From the NCBI GenBank assembly GCA_017547265.1, contig JAFYQC010000290.1:1-21751 (forward strand): 21,751 nucleotides of DNA. The letters are read 5' to 3'. Positions 19,392 through 21,751 of this stretch are shown here, one piece after another. This DNA is from Kiritimatiellia bacterium. Lineage in GTDB: Bacteria > Verrucomicrobiota > Kiritimatiellia > RFP12 > UBA1067. How positions within the stretch are numbered: position 1 is the first letter of the stretch; each line of letters opens with the position of its first letter. The position numbers and the translations under genes were made by a program. Under the pieces are notes generated by a model. That model worked only from the letters and a program-made list of their open reading frames with translations, ran no database searches and was not told the DNA's origin.

Positions 19392-21410
19392 ATGGCAAAA
19401 ATAGTGGGGGATAGAACTATACGTTCTCTCCTCGCCGCGCTTTTCGTGTTTACGATAGGCACGTCTTCGCTTGCGACCGACATGGCCAGTCCGCTGTTCG
19501 CGAAGATGGCAAAGGGCGCGGACGGCGTGTACGCCTGGCGTTTCTACAACGAGCTGTGGGAAGACGTGACTGACACGTGCGGCCTTTCCGCGCCGGATGC
19601 GGCGACCATGGTCTATGTGACCGACACGGCGGAGATTGCACCCATTCTCGCGAATCCCGGCACGCCCGCCGGCTACCGCATCGAATCGCTCGCCGTCAAC
19701 GCCGACGGCGATCTCACCGCGCTCTCGCCGCTCACAATCGCACTCGCAAATGGCTTTGTAGTCGATCTCAACGGCCACGCGCTCACCCTGCCGGGATCGT
19801 TCATCCACGACAGGTCGGCGCCTCCCGTGGATCTCGTCACGAACGGCGACTTCGAGGCGAAGTCCCTTTCAGACGGCGCATGGGACGAATCCGAAATAAG
19901 CGCCTGGTCGAAGAGCGGCACGGTGGCGCTGATAAAGAACAATAACGCCTATGCCTACAAACAGTCGTCGACGGGGTCGGGCGAAAATCAGAACACCACC
20001 GTCATGTGCTACATCGCGAAGGACGGCTATATTACACAGACGATCACCGTATCGGAGCAGGTGCTGTGCACGCTTTCGCTGAACAAGGCCAACAAGAACT
20101 ACTACAATGGCGGCAAAAAATACAATACTTCATATGGCAACGTCCTGATCGACGACTCGCAGAAAACAGAGCTGACCTCCAACGCCGGCAATCAAAACAC
20201 GTTTTCCGCGACCTTTGAACTATCGGCAGGATCGCACACGCTGAAGATCGCCTGCACAGGCGGCAAAGGAATGTCGGTGGACAACGTGAAGATCGTCTGC
20301 ACGCCCTCGACAGGAAGAATCACGTCCTCTGCGGATGGCGGCGAACTGCATGTCAATGTGCCGCCTGATGTCGTGGTGACAAACTCCGCCGTGAGCATCG
20401 ACGGACACGTCAAGTTCGTGAAGGAAGGCGCGGGCACGTTTGTCTCGAAGCGGACGGAGCTTTTCTACGACGGCGGCAACGAAATCGTGGAGGGCAAGCT
20501 CACCACAGCCGAAGGCAGCGGGTCGAACCGCGACTGGTCGCCTGCCTATCGTGTCCTCGGCCAGACAAACACAACGATAACCGTGCGCAAAAACGGCACG
20601 TTGGACATCGCGGGCAACTACGAATACGGCAACTACAATATCGTGCTCGACGGCGGTCATTTGCGCAGCAGCAGGCTGATCGACACCGAACCGATCAACC
20701 AGACGACGAACGAATGGGACGGCATCGGCCAGCTCTCCTTGACGACGAATTCCACTTTCGACCTTTGGAGCGACACGCTCTTCAGCGGCTGGGACGACGT
20801 TCCGATCAAGTTGAACGGCCATGAACTCTGCGTCAACATGCCCGCCGATTCTAAGTCCTTGTACATGGCGAAGGACATGACGAACGGGACGATCCGGCTC
20901 ACGCCGGCCAACGTCGGCAAGAGAAGGTTCGTCATCTGCAAGCGCGCCGTGGATTCACGCACCGTCGATCTGATCGACGAGGCCGGATGCGTCTCTCCCG
21001 CGACGAATTTCAGCGTCAGGTGCTACACTTCCACGGCGCCGGCCGGAAACGACTGGTGGAATGGCACGCACAGGATGTACGTCTATGGAACGTTCACGCC
21101 GCAGACGGACTACTTCTATGGCTGCACGATGATGGACGGCTCGATGATCGACCTTTCCGGCAGGAGCGGCACATGGGCAACGACGGGATCGGCTAACTGT
21201 GGCAGGCGGACGGTCGACTTCGCCGACAACGCGACGATATACGTCAAGTTGGACGTCCACCGCATGTCTCCCAGAAAAGTCATCAGTTGGACGACGCCCC
21301 CCTCGAACCTGAACGGACTCACGTTCAAGCGCGCCAAGGGCTGCACCAGGATGATCAAGAAGGACGACGGCGTCTATATCCAGCCCAGCTTCATCGTAAT
21401 TGCCCTATAG
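19392..21410 (+). CDS. large exported surface protein with a DUF642-like domain
   Basis: A 672-residue exported protein. The start at 19392 is chosen because a signal peptide follows (basic start, then SLLAALFVFTIGTSSLA). No good Shine-Dalgarno sequence is seen, and the frame is open to 19341. Residues from about 150 (LVTNGDFEAKSL) to 300 look like a DUF642/carbohydrate-binding-type beta-sandwich. The rest is Asn/Thr/Gly-rich beta-structure of the autotransporter-passenger kind (GAGTFV, NGTLDIAGNYEYGNYNIVLDGG). There is no C-terminal beta-barrel; it ends in a hydrophobic IVIAL. A surface adhesin or glycan-binding role is inferred. It is divergent from the GH5 gene and preceded by a structured leader motif. 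Confidence 0.8.
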   Translation: MAKIVGDRTIRSLLAALFVFTIGTSSLATDMASPLFAKMAKGADGVYAWRFYNELWEDVTDTCGLSAPDAATMVYVTDTAEIAPILANPGTPAGYRIESLAVNADGDLTALSPLTIALANGFVVDLNGHALTLPGSFIHDRSAPPVDLVTNGDFEAKSLSDGAWDESEISAWSKSGTVALIKNNNAYAYKQSSTGSGENQNTTVMCYIAKDGYITQTITVSEQVLCTLSLNKANKNYYNGGKKYNTSYGNVLIDDSQKTELTSNAGNQNTFSATFELSAGSHTLKIACTGGKGMSVDNVKIVCTPSTGRITSSADGGELHVNVPPDVVVTNSAVSIDGHVKFVKEGAGTFVSKRTELFYDGGNEIVEGKLTTAEGSGSNRDWSPAYRVLGQTNTTITVRKNGTLDIAGNYEYGNYNIVLDGGHLRSSRLIDTEPINQTTNEWDGIGQLSLTTNSTFDLWSDTLFSGWDDVPIKLNGHELCVNMPADSKSLYMAKDMTNGTIRLTPANVGKRRFVICKRAVDSRTVDLIDEAGCVSPATNFSVRCYTSTAPAGNDWWNGTHRMYVYGTFTPQTDYFYGCTMMDGSMIDLSGRSGTWATTGSANCGRRTVDFADNATIYVKLDVHRMSPRKVISWTTPPSNLNGLTFKRAKGCTRMIKKDDGVYIQPSFIVIAL

Positions 21411-21447
21411 AACTAGACCTAAAACCTCACTTGGGACGTATTTTACT

Positions 21448-21464
21448 ATGGGGTCAGACCCCAT
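21448..21464. repeat. 17-bp GGGGTC palindrome (REP-like), copy 2
   Basis: Identical to 19220-19236, including the flanks from TATTTTACT to GCTATC. It lies 37 nt after the stop of the surface-protein gene and could serve as its terminator or 3'-end hairpin. Confidence 0.7.
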
Positions 21465-21527
21465 GCTATCCCTTCTCGCCGCGCCATTCTTAACCACGGA
21501 ATACACAGAATGCACGGAAGTCTGTTG

Positions 21528-21575
21528 AGCCGTGTAGAACATGTAGATCGTGTAGAATTAGGGAGTTGATTCTGT
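21528..21575 (+). repeat. 48-bp dispersed repeat, copy 2
   Basis: 47 of 48 bases as at 19164-19211, same orientation. Here it follows the REP-like palindrome, whereas copy 1 precedes it, so the words have been shuffled rather than copied as one block. Confidence 0.85.
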
Positions 21576-21677
21576 GCTTGTCGGTTCTAGCCACAAAGAG
21601 CAGGAGAAACAGGAGATGGTTCGAACACTTATGATATTCCCTATTCTCGGGCAATAGGTGCTTTGCACGGTAGAAAC

Positions 21678-21751
21678 ATGGCTCTGAGACAGTCAGGAAC
21701 GCGGCAAATCCGCCGCGGCGCCGACATTAACGCTCTTGCGCGGCTGAGAGC
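21678..21751 (+). CDS. possible start of a gene, truncated by the window end
   Basis: ATG at 21678 opens a frame that runs to the end of the window (24 codons). The residues RQIRRGADINALARLR resemble the opening of GNAT acetyltransferases (IRRA-x4-D-x2-ALARLR). No Shine-Dalgarno sequence is clear, and the frame is open upstream to 21591, so start and identity are both tentative. Confidence 0.25.
   Translation, partial: MALRQSGTRQIRRGADINALARLR

Larger units (their letters stand above)
21411..21677. other. intergenic repeat mosaic
   Basis: No gene is seen. The gap holds the REP-like palindrome (21448-21464), a 9-mer array of the CACGGAATA type (21494-21518), the 48-bp repeat (21528-21575) and a CACAAAGAG-type array (21590-21616). 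These words follow each other almost without spacers. Confidence 0.7.

Noticed and set aside
21618..21626. GGTTCGAAC, like a tRNA T-loop
   Set aside because: The flanking bases do not form a T-stem, and no acceptor stem, D-arm or anticodon arm can be drawn around it.

Overview
The window reads as a chromosomal segment of an uncultivated-type bacterium with compact, mostly minus-strand gene clusters. Secreted lipoproteins and carbohydrate-active enzymes, surface proteins of a style I associate with Kiritimatiellae/Verrucomicrobiota (PVC group), and many short dispersed intergenic repeats suggest a gut or sediment member of that group. The assignment is inference: there is no rRNA or marker gene to fix it. 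No CRISPR array, phage module, transposase or tRNA was seen.

Layout. 1-427 is an AT-rich stretch with no intact gene, holding a strong hairpin and a possible decayed reading frame. 428-3817 is a minus-strand run of four genes: a small EF-hand-bearing exported protein, a 684-residue membrane-anchored Ig-like protein, a secreted 149-residue protein and a 105-residue Cys-containing protein. Divergent from it lies an OmpR-type response regulator overlapping a histidine kinase (4062-5697), which may control the surface-protein operon. 5838-7111 is a translationally coupled lipoprotein plus DUF2235 alpha/beta hydrolase. 7214-8524 is an AAA/DUF4143 ATPase with a good promoter bracketed by four copies of one inverted-repeat box. 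8858-11592 pairs a DUF4838 lipoprotein with a secreted esterase-like hydrolase, probably for polysaccharide use. 11640-12080 encodes a secreted 14-residue-repeat protein. 12376-16851 runs from a triple Cys/His-knuckle miniprotein through a 69-residue membrane peptide, an SGNH hydrolase fused to an ABM domain, and RarA, to a Uup-like ABC-F ATPase. 17118-17639 is a DUF805 membrane protein. 17861-19072 is a GH5 lipoprotein. 19392-21410 is a large exported surface protein. The last bases may begin another gene.

Non-coding structure is the most striking part. Most intergenic gaps carry mosaic repeat blocks built from a few short degenerate words (GGGGTCAG-type, GGAGTT-type, the 9-mer ACGCAGAGG-type and others). 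They lie against stop codons and in places supply the last codons and the stop of the neighbouring gene. Two blocks flank the ATPase as 65/66-identical direct repeats. Two blocks contain a nested hairpin element with compensatory changes. Separately, the 5' leaders of the DUF805 gene and of the large surface-protein gene share a bulged hairpin with covarying stems, each about 100 nt into a leader behind a recognisable promoter. This is a candidate undescribed cis-regulatory RNA. Several genes also have TATAAT exactly 6 nt before ATG and no ribosome-binding site, which predicts leaderless mRNAs.
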